Shown here: positions 6,567 to 15,079 of the stretch, piece by piece
How the letters are laid out: the number at the start of each line of letters is the position of its first letter
Numbering within the stretch: the stretch's first letter is position 1
NCBI GenBank assembly: GCA_934691725.1
Contig: CAKUTF010000042.1
Coordinates: 1-22,176 of the forward strand
DNA from: an uncultured Fibrobacter sp.
GTDB taxonomy: Bacteria; Fibrobacterota; Fibrobacteria; Fibrobacterales; Fibrobacteraceae
DNA: 22,176 bases
Reading direction: 5' to 3'
Notes under the pieces: model-generated
The model's database searches: none
What the model was told of the DNA's origin: nothing
What the model saw: the letters and a program-made list of their open reading frames with translations, nothing else
Position numbers and translations under genes: made by a program

Positions 6567-8855
6567 TCACTGCGGATACGCACAGCAGCGGAACGAAATG
6601 GACGGGGCGGTATAGAACGCCGCCGCGCCGCGGTAGGGGACTGTTTCCCCGGTGAAGAATACGGCTTCCACGCGAATCGGTTCGTATGCCAGGTTTCCCG
6701 CGAGATTTTTAAGCCATGTTTCGCCGCCTTTGCGGTATTCGGAAAGGGGCGCATAGTCTTCCCCGAGGGAATCTCCGGACGGAGACGAAACCTTGAAGAA
6801 CTGGATGGAATCCTTGAAATCCTTGAGCGTCAGAAGCTTGTAAAGGGTGCGGGACGTATCTTGCACAAAGCTCGTATCGACCTTGGAGCCTTCGCGATAG
6901 AGATAGACCGTATCTTGCGTGTAGGCTATTCGCGTGCGGTTCGGGATAAAGTAGGTGGTACACTTGGAGAGCGATTCGCGCGATTCTCCCGTGTAATAGA
7001 CGTAGCTCGATCCGCGGAGCAGATGGGGAAGCGAGTCCGGACCCGCGACCCATTCCTGGAAGCCGCCGGAGAGGTTGCGGATGCCGTCCGGGCTTGCGCA
7101 TAGCTTGTCGCGCCTGGAAATGTCGGTCGCTGTCGTGGAATCGTCCGTTCCGACTCCGCAATTCCTATAGAGAAATTCCGCGGCGGAAAAATCGGATTCC
7201 TCGATGACGCCGTAGGATGTGCGTCCTTGGGCAAGGCAGGCCGCTTTCCAGTCCTGCGATTTGCAGAGCGAAACGTCGAATCCCGATGCGGAAATGGCTT
7301 CGCAGGCGGCGACCGCTTCGCTGAAGAGAACGTTGTGGGCAAAAGTCGAGTCGTCGTTTAAATGTTCGAACTTTTCGATACAGAAACGCGTTGAATCGTT
7401 TGTGCGGACGGGGACAAAACCCTTTGGGCAATCGAGGTCCGATTCCGGGCCTTCCGTGACGGCAATCGTATCGGCCAGAGCCTTTGAATAGTATCCCGAG
7501 GAATCGATGGAGCGGATTCGCAGGATGAGCGTGTCGCCGGGAACCACCCAGCGGATCGTGTCGACGACAAATTCGCCCGTTGCGGAAACGACCATCGAGT
7601 CTCCGTCTTTTTTGTAGGACGTGCGATACTTTTCGCCCGAAAGCCCGCCTGCCCCGGTCGCCTTTTCCCAGGAGTTTCCGTTCCAGATTTCCACGTCGTA
7701 GCTTTTGACATTCCGGTAGCAGAATCCTTCAAAGCAATCGCCGGGAATGTGGAGAACAGAATCCGCCGTGATGCCGCTTGAATCGGAAAGCGGATCGACG
7801 CTGCGCGGCCAGAAGATAAAGACCCGGTTCGAATCGATGGCGGCTCTTGCCGGATCCGTCGTGTCGGGGCGCACCCAGAGCGAGCTTCCCATGAGCGGAG
7901 CGATTCTGTCCGTCGTCATGAAGAGCTGGTTCGTTTCCACGGAACCCGTGCCGGAAACGTTCCCCGCGGAATCCCAGGCGATGATTCCTATCGTGTAGTT
8001 GCTTTCCGGGTAAAGGCCTTCCACTACCATGCGGTAACGGTTTGCGCTGTCCGAGGAAAAGTTGAAACCTTCGCCGTCGATGACCGCGAGCCTCAGGTAG
8101 TTCTGGCTTCTCGATGACGTCGTGTCTATCCAGAGGGAGTCGCGCGTGTAGCGGAAACGGTGATGCCTCAGCCAGAAGTCCGCTCCTGTCGAATCGGTCT
8201 TTCCGTCGTGAATGATGCGGACTTTTGCGTTCCGGATATCCTGGCTCGTGTCTTCCGCCCAGAGGAGGATGTTGTAGCCGGCGATTTTCCCGGAGAGGCT
8301 TTCGGGAGCGTAGTAATCGTATTGGTCGGTGGGGCGCGCCCAGTCGATGGCTACTCCGGTGGTCCACGAGGAGTCGGTTATCGTGACAAGCGCCGGCGGG
8401 ATGTCGTCGCCAAAGTGGACGTAGATGTGTTGGATGTCTCCCGATTCGTCTCCGTCGCCGTATTCGCTCCAGATGGCGATGGCGAGACTGTCCCTGTGAA
8501 GATATTCCTTGACATGTTCCGTCAGGTCGAGCGTATCGTAGAGCCTTTCCGGATTTTCAAAGGGAATCTTGATGGACTTTTCCGTGGCGCCGCTTGGAAC
8601 CTTCTTGGTGGAATCGCCGACATCGAGCGTGTCTATCCAGACGTGAAAGCGGAGCAGGTTTTTCGTTTCGATGGGAATGCGCCAGCGCATCCTGTAGCAG
8701 GAATTTGTCGTGTCGCTTTTGGATGCGCAACTGCGGAGAATGGAAAGGTCCTGGACGGCGCGCTCGAAGCGGTAGTCGTCTCCGTTCGAACTGTCGGAAC
8801 AGGAAATGAAAAGGGCAGCCATGAAAAGCGGTAGAAGTCCACGAAAAATCTTCAT
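6567..8855 (-). CDS. large lipoprotein with fibronectin-like region and C-terminal FGE/sulfatase-modifying-like domain
   Basis: The 762-residue product has a lipobox ALFISC (Cys19). Residues about 150-465 form two beta-sandwich-like segments with fibronectin III character (YNILLWAED, NYTIGIIAWDSAGNVSG). From Cys476 on there is a divergent formylglycine-generating-enzyme-like domain: GFVPV and FCIEKFEH (479-498), FSEAVAACEA (511-520), LCKSQDWKAAC (530-540), LSGGFQEWVAG (595-605), LLRGSSY (612-618) and SISFRCC (752-758). These parallel the family's xVSWxDAxxYC, RLPTEAEWE, GNVWEW, RGGSW and GFRC blocks. Such non-enzymatic FGE-like domains are usually extracellular binding modules. The gene lies 54 bp after nuoN, behind a hairpin, with its own promoter-like TTTTGTATCTT, so it is probably not part of the nuo operon. 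Confidence 0.8.
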   Translation of the reverse strand: MKIFRGLLPLFMAALFISCSDSSNGDDYRFERAVQDLSILRSCASKSDTTNSCYRMRWRIPIETKNLLRFHVWIDTLDVGDSTKKVPSGATEKSIKIPFENPERLYDTLDLTEHVKEYLHRDSLAIAIWSEYGDGDESGDIQHIYVHFGDDIPPALVTITDSSWTTGVAIDWARPTDQYDYYAPESLSGKIAGYNILLWAEDTSQDIRNAKVRIIHDGKTDSTGADFWLRHHRFRYTRDSLWIDTTSSRSQNYLRLAVIDGEGFNFSSDSANRYRMVVEGLYPESNYTIGIIAWDSAGNVSGTGSVETNQLFMTTDRIAPLMGSSLWVRPDTTDPARAAIDSNRVFIFWPRSVDPLSDSSGITADSVLHIPGDCFEGFCYRNVKSYDVEIWNGNSWEKATGAGGLSGEKYRTSYKKDGDSMVVSATGEFVVDTIRWVVPGDTLILRIRSIDSSGYYSKALADTIAVTEGPESDLDCPKGFVPVRTNDSTRFCIEKFEHLNDDSTFAHNVLFSEAVAACEAISASGFDVSLCKSQDWKAACLAQGRTSYGVIEESDFSAAEFLYRNCGVGTDDSTTATDISRRDKLCASPDGIRNLSGGFQEWVAGPDSLPHLLRGSSYVYYTGESRESLSKCTTYFIPNRTRIAYTQDTVYLYREGSKVDTSFVQDTSRTLYKLLTLKDFKDSIQFFKVSSPSGDSLGEDYAPLSEYRKGGETWLKNLAGNLAYEPIRVEAVFFTGETVPYRGAAAFYTAPSISFRCCAYPQ

Positions 8856-8862
8856 CGGTGCT

Positions 8863-8873
8863 AAGATACAAAA
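8863..8873 (-). promoter_or_regulatory. promoter-like element of the large lipoprotein gene
   Basis: On the minus strand TTTTGTATCTT ends only seven bases before the ATG at 8855. It resembles TTTTTCTATATT at 3702-3713. If TATCTT is the -10 box, transcription would start at or next to the ATG, giving a leaderless or nearly leaderless message; no purine-rich ribosome-binding site is present. Confidence 0.35.
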
Positions 8874-8874
8874 T

Positions 8875-8904
8875 TCCGCCCGGAACTTGGATGCTTCGGG
8901 CGGA
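8875..8904 (-). terminator. hairpin terminator candidate after nuoN
   Basis: On the minus strand, five bases after the nuoN stop, TCCGCCCG pairs with CGGGCGGA (8 bp GC-rich stem, 14-base loop) and is followed by ATTTT. The weak T-tract makes it an imperfect intrinsic terminator, but its position between the nuo operon and the lipoprotein gene fits that role. Confidence 0.55.
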
Positions 8905-8909
8905 GAGGG

Positions 8910-10334
8910 TTATAGGGACAGAATCCTTGCGATGTTCGAGCTGACGAATGGACATATCCCGGCGAAAAGAACGCAGACCGTGAGTGCGATGACGCAGAAT
9001 TTTTGACGTGGACGGACGCTCAGCGGGACCGCTTCGGGGTTTTTCGGCAGTACCCAGGCGCTCTTGACCAGTTGCAGGTAGTAGTAGAGCGCGATGACGT
9101 TGTTGATGCAGGCGAACGCGACTAGAAAGTAGGCTTTCGACGTGGCAGCGCTTTCGAAGAGGAAAAATTTTCCCACAAATCCGGCGAGCGGCGGAATCCC
9201 GGCGAGGCTGAACGCGGCAACGGCTAGGGCGACGGCGAGGCTTGGAGATTCCCTGGAAAGGCCCGCCAACGAATCAAAGCTTTCCGTGCGATGTTCCCCG
9301 ATGATCCCGAAGACGAAGAAGGCGAGATAGTTGGAAAACGCATAGAGCAGGAGGTAGAAGAGAATCGCGGTCTTTGCGTTTTCCGGTGAACCGACCAGGG
9401 CGACGAGAATGTAACCCGCCTGGGAAATGGAACTGTAGGCCATGAAGCGGCGTAGGCGCGTTTGCTTTAACGCTCCGAGGTTTCCAGAAAGAATCGTCAC
9501 GCCGGCGAGCAGCGAGAGAAAGGGAATGAGCTTGTCGTGAATCCCGGCGAGCGGCCCATAGACGAGGACGGCGAGAAACGCGACAGCGACCGTCTTGCTC
9601 GTGACCGCGAGAACCGCCGTGACCGGAGTAGGCGCTCCTTCATAGACGTCTGGCGCCCAGGTGTGGAACGGAAAGAGCGTGAGCTTGAAACCGATGCCGC
9701 AGAAAAGGAACAGGACGGAAATCCAGAGCAGCGGATCGACCGGGTTCGAAGTCACAGCGTCCGCGATGACGTCAAAGCGTAAACTCCCCGAAAAGCCGTA
9801 TAGATAGCTGATTCCGAAAAGTTCAAACGCTGAGGCGACACTTCCCATCAGGATGTATTTTGTCCCGGCTTCGGAGCCTTGGGGATCGCGCTTGTTCCAG
9901 GCGGTGAGGGCGTACATGGGAAGCGTGGCGAGTTCTAGTCCGAGAAATAGCGTGAGCAGCTCGTTTGCCGAAATAACCGTGAACCCGCCGAACGTGGCCG
10001 CGGCAAGGACCGCAGCGAATTCGGAAAACTGGTGGAGTTCGGGCTTTCCGTCTGCCGGATGGTCAAAGTAATCCTTGGCAAAGAACAGCGCAAGAAGCGT
10101 TCCCAGCACAAGGACTTCGCGCATCAGGATGCCGAAGCTGTCGATTTTCCAGTTGGAAAGGTATGTCTGTGTTTCGCCGACGAGAAGCGCATTCAAGAGA
10201 ACGAAGAGTGCGGCAAAAAAGACGGCGGAAACCCGAAACGGCAAATTCTTTCGTCCCGGGAAAAATTGGCGCAGGAGGATGAGCGCAAAAGGAAAGAGCA
10301 GAAGCAAAATGTCCGGCAGAATCAATTGAGACAT
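8910..10334 (-). CDS. nuoN: NADH-quinone oxidoreductase subunit N
   Basis: Antiporter-like, proton-pumping membrane subunit of complex I, 474 residues and about 14 transmembrane helices, the usual size. The TM5 glutamate (LGLELATLPMY, Glu134) and TM7 lysine (GFKLTLFPFHTWAPDVYEGAPTP, Lys217) of the proton channel are both present, as is the broken-helix region before AYSSISQAGY. It is the last gene of the operon, starting 3 bp after the nuoM stop and followed by a hairpin. Length and motifs indicate a complete gene. Confidence 0.97.
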   Translation of the reverse strand: MSQLILPDILLLLFPFALILLRQFFPGRKNLPFRVSAVFFAALFVLLNALLVGETQTYLSNWKIDSFGILMREVLVLGTLLALFFAKDYFDHPADGKPELHQFSEFAAVLAAATFGGFTVISANELLTLFLGLELATLPMYALTAWNKRDPQGSEAGTKYILMGSVASAFELFGISYLYGFSGSLRFDVIADAVTSNPVDPLLWISVLFLFCGIGFKLTLFPFHTWAPDVYEGAPTPVTAVLAVTSKTVAVAFLAVLVYGPLAGIHDKLIPFLSLLAGVTILSGNLGALKQTRLRRFMAYSSISQAGYILVALVGSPENAKTAILFYLLLYAFSNYLAFFVFGIIGEHRTESFDSLAGLSRESPSLAVALAVAAFSLAGIPPLAGFVGKFFLFESAATSKAYFLVAFACINNVIALYYYLQLVKSAWVLPKNPEAVPLSVRPRQKFCVIALTVCVLFAGICPFVSSNIARILSL

Positions 10335-10337
10335 TTC

Positions 10338-11849
10338 TTACCTCACAAAGTTTGCGTAGATGGGGGCGATGGCCGTATCGAGAAATTCCGAAATCCAGCC
10401 GGGGAACATGCCGATTCCGAAAAGGCAGACGAGGATGGTGACCAGGGCGATTTTTTCGGTCAGGTCCGCATCGGCGAGCTTTGTAAATTTCGGTTCGCGG
10501 ACAGGGCCCGCAAGCATCCGGTTTGCCGTCTGCAGGATATAGACCGCGGTGACGGTGATGGAAAGGATGCCTAGGATGGTAACCACTCGAACATGGGGAA
10601 CCGGGCTCTGGAAGCTGCCGATGAAAATCGTCGATTCGGCGATGAACCCCGAAAGCCCCGGCAGCCCTAGTCCGGCAAATCCCGCGATGGTGAAGGCGAC
10701 CCCGAGGAATGGCATCACCCGCATGAGACCGCCCATCTCGTCGATGTTCCGCGTATGCGTCCGGCTGTAGATCATCCCGATGCTTGCAAAGAAGAGCCCG
10801 GTGAGAAATCCGTGGGAGAGCATCTGGAGGGCCGCTCCGCGGAAGGCGAGAGGCGTAGCCGCGGCTAGCCCGAGGAATATCAGCCCGAGATGCGAAATGG
10901 AACTGTAGGCCGTAATGTATTTGAGGTCCCGGTGGCGAATGGCGATGAAGCAGGCAAGCGCGACATTGAAAATCACGAGATAGGCGATGTAGGGCAGGTA
11001 GAAGCGGGCCGCTTCGGGCATCAGGTAAATGGCCACCCGGAGGCAGGCGAACGGTCCCATCTTCATCATGACTCCCGCGGCGAGCATTGAAACGGCCGTC
11101 GGGGCGGACGAGTGTCCGTCTGGCGACCAGAAGTGGAAGGGAAAGAGCGAACCGGAAACGGCGAATCCCATGAAGAGCATCGGGAAAGCCCACATCTGGA
11201 AATTCATCGGAAGGCGCACGTCGGCGAGTTCGAGGATGTTCCAGGTCGAGGCTCCGCTTTCGATAAAGATTCCGAAAAGCGTCGCAAGAACCATCGCGCT
11301 TCCGATGGCGAGCGTGAGCGTGAGCTTCTTTCCGCCGTAGTCCTTGTTGCCCGTTCCCCAGCCCGCGATCATCAGATACATGCAGAGCGCTTCCATTTCG
11401 TAGAAGATAAAGAAGAGGACCAGGTCGAGGCTCATGAAAACGCCATAGACCGCTGTGCCGAGAATCTGCATCAGGGCGAAAAACTCTTTCTGCTGGCGGT
11501 CGATTTTCCAGCTGGCGAGCATCCCCGTAAAGACGATGACCGCCGTGAGAAAGACCAGCAAAATTCCGAGCGCGTCCGTTCCTACGATGTAGTGCGCGTG
11601 TATTGCGGGAAGCCATTCGAGGTCCGTCAGGTATTGGACGAAAGGCTTGTTCCCGGTGGGGATGCCTAGCGGCATCGTGATCCTGTAGGTATAGGCGACA
11701 AGTCCCGATGCGATGGCGAGAGCTATTCCGGCGGAGGCGAGATGAATCCGCTTGATGGCGCATATGTGCGTGCGCGGAATCGGGACGCAGACAAGGACTG
11801 CGAGAAGCGGAATTATCCAGATGAGGTTGAAAAGAATCGTGCTGACCAT
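10338..11849 (-). CDS. nuoM: NADH-quinone oxidoreductase subunit M (atypical TM7)
   Basis: Antiporter-like membrane subunit of complex I, 503 residues. The TM5 glutamate is present (FFIFYEME, Glu151), as are the SPDGHSSAPTAVSMLAAGVMMK segment with the downstream Lys263 and the AYSSISHLG block. In the position of the TM7 lysine that NuoN and NuoL keep (FKLTLFPFH, GKSAMFPLH) this protein has Ser232 (FAVSGSLFPFHFW). I recall that some other NuoM subfamilies also lack it. The gene sits 9 bp after nuoL and 3 bp before nuoN. A 608-residue frame across this gene in another register is a composition artefact. Confidence 0.97.
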   Translation of the reverse strand: MVSTILFNLIWIIPLLAVLVCVPIPRTHICAIKRIHLASAGIALAIASGLVAYTYRITMPLGIPTGNKPFVQYLTDLEWLPAIHAHYIVGTDALGILLVFLTAVIVFTGMLASWKIDRQQKEFFALMQILGTAVYGVFMSLDLVLFFIFYEMEALCMYLMIAGWGTGNKDYGGKKLTLTLAIGSAMVLATLFGIFIESGASTWNILELADVRLPMNFQMWAFPMLFMGFAVSGSLFPFHFWSPDGHSSAPTAVSMLAAGVMMKMGPFACLRVAIYLMPEAARFYLPYIAYLVIFNVALACFIAIRHRDLKYITAYSSISHLGLIFLGLAAATPLAFRGAALQMLSHGFLTGLFFASIGMIYSRTHTRNIDEMGGLMRVMPFLGVAFTIAGFAGLGLPGLSGFIAESTIFIGSFQSPVPHVRVVTILGILSITVTAVYILQTANRMLAGPVREPKFTKLADADLTEKIALVTILVCLFGIGMFPGWISEFLDTAIAPIYANFVR

Positions 11850-11858
11850 ACGATGCCC

Positions 11859-13769
11859 TTAGACGGGAAGCCCGCCGAGATAGCGCCACAGGATGACGCC
11901 GACGATAAAAGTCCCGATATAGATGAAGAGGTTTCCCGATTCGAGTTCCCGGACAAGAGTTCCGCCGAACTTGATAAGCCGGGTTGTTCCCGAGACGAGG
12001 GAGCCGATGACGAAATCCTCGAATGCCCGGGCCGTCCGTGCGATACCTCCAAAGATGAACTGCCGGACGAACGCGTAATAGCCTTCATCGAAATAGAACT
12101 TGTTGTAAATGGTCCGGTAGAGCGTTCCGCGGTTTGTCGCGTCGAGCGCGCGGGAAACGTTCGCCTTGGGACTTGCGTAGAGAATCCAGGCGAGGGCAAT
12201 CCCCAGGATTCCCGCAACGGAGGCGACTATCGGGATGCAGGAAGCCGCGCCCGCGTGGGAAACCGTTTCCGCTCCGAGAAATTTTTCGAACATTCCCTTG
12301 CAGAGGAAACCGCTCGCGAGAGACGGAACGGCAAGGCAAACGATGGGAAGCGTCATCGCGAAATCCTCGTGGACGTGTCCCGCCTTGACCGCTTCGCTGC
12401 GCGGGCTTCCGTGGAACGCGAGGAAGAAGAGTCGGAACATGTAGAAGGCGGTAAGCGCGCTCGTGAAAAGTCCGACGGCGAAAATCACCGGATGACCGTT
12501 CTGGAGCGCACCGGAGAGAATCTCGTCCTTCGAGAAGAAACCGGAAAAAGGCGGAATCCCGGAAATGGAAAGGCAGGCGATGAGGGCCGCAAAGTATGTC
12601 CACGGCATCTTTTTGCGGAGTCCGCCCATCTGGTCTAGATCGTTTGTCGAAACCTGGTGGATGAGGGAACCCGCGACTAGAAACAGCATGCACTTGAAGA
12701 AAGCATGGTTGAAAACGTGGAACGATGCCGCCGCGGTTGCCGAGACGCCTAGTCCGAACATCATGTAGCCTAGCTGCGAAAGCGTCGAATAGGCGAGGAT
12801 CCGCTTGATGTCCTTCTGGGTGCAGGCGATGACCGCGGCGAAGAGCGCCGTAAACGCTCCGACAAATCCGACGATTTCGAGCGTGCCGTCGCAGGCGGCA
12901 AAGAACGGGAAAAGCCGCGCGACCAGATAGACGCCAGCGACAACCATCGTCGCGCTGTGGATAATCGAGGAAACAGGCGTCGGACCTTCCATCGCGTTCG
13001 GAAGCCAGATGTGGAGCGGGAACATGGCGCTTTTTCCCCAGCCGCCGATGAACATCAATACGGAACCGAGAATCAGCGCGTCCGAAATTTTAACGTTCCA
13101 GAAGCCGAGCGAAACCGTGCCGCTTGCCATTTGCGGGTTTATCGAGTTCAGCGTGCCGAAGTCGAACGTCCCGGTGACGATGCATACGATGACGATGCCC
13201 AGAAGAAAGAAGCTGTCCGCAAAGCGCGTGACGATAAAAGCCATCTTTGACGCGGCGACCGCCTTGGGACGCTCATACCAGAAGCCTATCAGGAGATAGC
13301 TCGCGATGCCGACCAGCTCCCAGAAAAAGTACATCTGGAAAAGTCCCGTGGCGACGACCAGCCCGAGCATCGAAAACGTAAAGAAGGATAGCAGGGAAAA
13401 GAACCTTCCTTCGGCGCGATCTTCCCGCATGTAGCCCAGGCTGTAGATGTTCACGAAAAACGAAATCACGGCGATGACGAAGAGCATCATCGCGGAAAGC
13501 GGATCGAGAAGGAATGCCGCGTCGGCGGTCAGCTTGTCCGAAAGGCCGAGAAAGGTGAACTTCCAGGCGACGATTTTTTCCGGAGCAGCGGAGAGGAAAT
13601 AAGAGACTACCAGCAAAACCGCGTAAAGCATCGAAAGCCCGCTCAGCGAAACCGAAAGGGCGCCTGCGGCTTTCCTGTGGTTCCGGCAGAGGAAAAGCCC
13701 GTTTACGAGAAAGCTTATGAACGGGAAAACCAGGATCCAGTAGCTATGGGAAATTAGGAATTCAGTCAT
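11859..13769 (-). CDS. nuoL: NADH-quinone oxidoreductase subunit L
   Basis: Largest antiporter-like subunit, at the distal end of the complex I membrane arm, 636 residues. Glu151 (YFFWELVGIASYLLIGFW) and Lys246 (GGWGKSAMFPLHIWLPNAMEGPTPVS) are the conserved TM5/TM7 pair. The AYSTLSQLGYMMFGLG block and the C-terminal extension (about 560-636) corresponding to the lateral helix and its anchor are present. The start codon lies inside the end of nuoK (8 bp overlap), indicating translational coupling. Confidence 0.97.
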   Translation of the reverse strand: MTEFLISHSYWILVFPFISFLVNGLFLCRNHRKAAGALSVSLSGLSMLYAVLLVVSYFLSAAPEKIVAWKFTFLGLSDKLTADAAFLLDPLSAMMLFVIAVISFFVNIYSLGYMREDRAEGRFFSLLSFFTFSMLGLVVATGLFQMYFFWELVGIASYLLIGFWYERPKAVAASKMAFIVTRFADSFFLLGIVIVCIVTGTFDFGTLNSINPQMASGTVSLGFWNVKISDALILGSVLMFIGGWGKSAMFPLHIWLPNAMEGPTPVSSIIHSATMVVAGVYLVARLFPFFAACDGTLEIVGFVGAFTALFAAVIACTQKDIKRILAYSTLSQLGYMMFGLGVSATAAASFHVFNHAFFKCMLFLVAGSLIHQVSTNDLDQMGGLRKKMPWTYFAALIACLSISGIPPFSGFFSKDEILSGALQNGHPVIFAVGLFTSALTAFYMFRLFFLAFHGSPRSEAVKAGHVHEDFAMTLPIVCLAVPSLASGFLCKGMFEKFLGAETVSHAGAASCIPIVASVAGILGIALAWILYASPKANVSRALDATNRGTLYRTIYNKFYFDEGYYAFVRQFIFGGIARTARAFEDFVIGSLVSGTTRLIKFGGTLVRELESGNLFIYIGTFIVGVILWRYLGGLPV

Positions 13770-14067
13770 GGAGATCCCTCAGCTGGTTGATGTCGAGACT
13801 GTGGTGGCGGCGGAACATGCTCACCACGATGGCGAGCGCAATCGCCATTTCGCAGGCGGTTATCGCGATGACGAACAGGCTGAAAATCGAGCCGGCAGTC
13901 GCGTCCGCGGCCTTGAAATAGGCGAAGGAAATAAAGTTCATGTTCGCCGCGTTCAGCATGATTTCTATCGAAAGGAGCATCCCGACGATGTGGCGTCTCC
14001 GCAAGAGCCCGAAAATTCCGATGCCGAAGAGGATGAAGGACAGGATTAGGCAGTGTTCGAGAGTCAT
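13762..14067 (-). CDS. nuoK: NADH-quinone oxidoreductase subunit K
   Basis: Small complex I membrane subunit of 101 residues with three transmembrane helices, belonging to the E-channel next to NuoJ and NuoN. The two functional glutamates are present: Glu35 (SIEIMLNAANMNF) and Glu73 (TACEMAIALAI). It overlaps nuoJ by 4 bp (ATGA) and nuoL by 8 bp. Confidence 0.97.
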   Translation of the reverse strand: MTLEHCLILSFILFGIGIFGLLRRRHIVGMLLSIEIMLNAANMNFISFAYFKAADATAGSIFSLFVIAITACEMAIALAIVVSMFRRHHSLDINQLRDLHD

Positions 14068-14606
14068 TCTTCCCCCTTGAATTTTCTAGCGACGGTAATC
14101 GCTGCGATGAGGGTTACAAGCAAGACGAAACTCACGAGCTCGAACGGGATGATGAATCCCGCCGGATCGGTGGAAAGGAGCCTTAAGGCGAGGCTCGGCA
14201 GGGAAGCGTAGTCGCTTGCGGCGGTGGCTGTCGCCGTTTCGATTCCGCTCGCCTTGAAGAGAAAACGGACCATGGTGAACAGGAGCCCGCATGAAATCGC
14301 CGCGGCGATAAAGTTCCGGGGCAGCTTGATGTTGAAGGCGGTCTCTCCTAGATGGCTCGTGAGCAGAATCGTGAAGATGACGAAGATGACGACACCTCCC
14401 GCATAGACCATGATCTGTGCCATCGCAAGGAATTCCGCGTGGAGCATCAGGTAGAAGATTGCAGTCCCGATGAACGAGATGATGAGAAACACCGCGCTTC
14501 GGAGCAGGTTTTTCGCCGTAATCGTCACGACGGATGCGACGATCATCAGAAGCGCGACCGCGTAAAAGGCTATATCCGTGAAAAGGGCGTCGGAAATCAG
14601 GCTCAT
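14064..14606 (-). CDS. nuoJ: NADH-quinone oxidoreductase subunit J
   Basis: Complex I membrane subunit of 180 residues with five predicted transmembrane helices. The conserved TM3 stretch AQIMVYAGGVVIFVIFTILLT (about 63-83), which carries the pi-bulge region in known structures, identifies it. The gene shares one base with the nuoI stop and overlaps nuoK by ATGA. The roughly 35 residues between the last two helices are variable across the family and contain a short Ala/Thr-rich stretch here. Confidence 0.95.
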   Translation of the reverse strand: MSLISDALFTDIAFYAVALLMIVASVVTITAKNLLRSAVFLIISFIGTAIFYLMLHAEFLAMAQIMVYAGGVVIFVIFTILLTSHLGETAFNIKLPRNFIAAAISCGLLFTMVRFLFKASGIETATATAASDYASLPSLALRLLSTDPAGFIIPFELVSFVLLVTLIAAITVARKFKGEE

Positions 14607-15079
14607 CAGGCGCGCCCCTCCTTTTGGTTGAGTTTCATTTCGAAACCGTCGCGCGACGTGCGGGACAGTTCAAAATCCTGGTTCATCCGGATGGCTCCGA
14701 ACGGGCACGCTTCGACGCAGAGTCCGCACTGTGTGCAGGAATCCAGGCGATAGATGTATTTGCCGAGGACCTTTTTCCCGGCGATGTTCTTTGTCGAAAG
14801 GACGTTGATGGAACCGTTCGGGCAGTTGCGTTCGCACATGCCGCAGGCGGTGCACCTGTTCTCTCCGTTTTCGTCCTCGATCATTTCGAGTCGTCCGCGG
14901 AACCGCGGATACATTTTTAGCGTCTTGCGGTTTTCCGGATACTGTTCCGTGACGATGCGCTTCGGCTGGAAAAAATACTTGACCGTGACGGAAAAGCCTT
15001 TGAGGAAGCTGACCGATCCGGCTACCGTCTTGAAGTAACGCTTGAACGCGTCCTTGGCTGAAATTTTCTTTTCGCTCAT
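14606..15079 (-). CDS. nuoI: NADH-quinone oxidoreductase subunit I (2x[4Fe-4S])
   Basis: Peripheral-arm ferredoxin-like subunit that carries clusters N6a and N6b and passes electrons to NuoB. The two motifs CTACGMCERNCP (Cys76, 79, 82, 86) and CTQCGLCVEACP (Cys115, 118, 121, 125) are intact. I start it at ATG 15079 (MSEKKISAK), giving 157 residues. The longer frame to 15157 adds 26 residues that lie inside nuoH and do not look like NuoI. It overlaps nuoH by ATGA and nuoJ by one base. It is the only ferredoxin-type subunit in the operon, because nuoG, nuoF and nuoE are absent. Confidence 0.96.
   Translation of the reverse strand: MSEKKISAKDAFKRYFKTVAGSVSFLKGFSVTVKYFFQPKRIVTEQYPENRKTLKMYPRFRGRLEMIEDENGENRCTACGMCERNCPNGSINVLSTKNIAGKKVLGKYIYRLDSCTQCGLCVEACPFGAIRMNQDFELSRTSRDGFEMKLNQKEGRA

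Noticed and set aside
10063..11889. A 608-codon minus-strand frame overlapping nuoM and nuoN
   Set aside because: It is an out-of-register shadow: low-complexity, rich in Arg, His, Pro and Ser, while the same DNA encodes clear NuoM and NuoN in other registers.
11742..12638. A 298-codon plus-strand frame opposite nuoL/nuoM
   Set aside because: Highly charged composition with no recognisable motif; antisense to well-supported nuo genes in GC-rich DNA.
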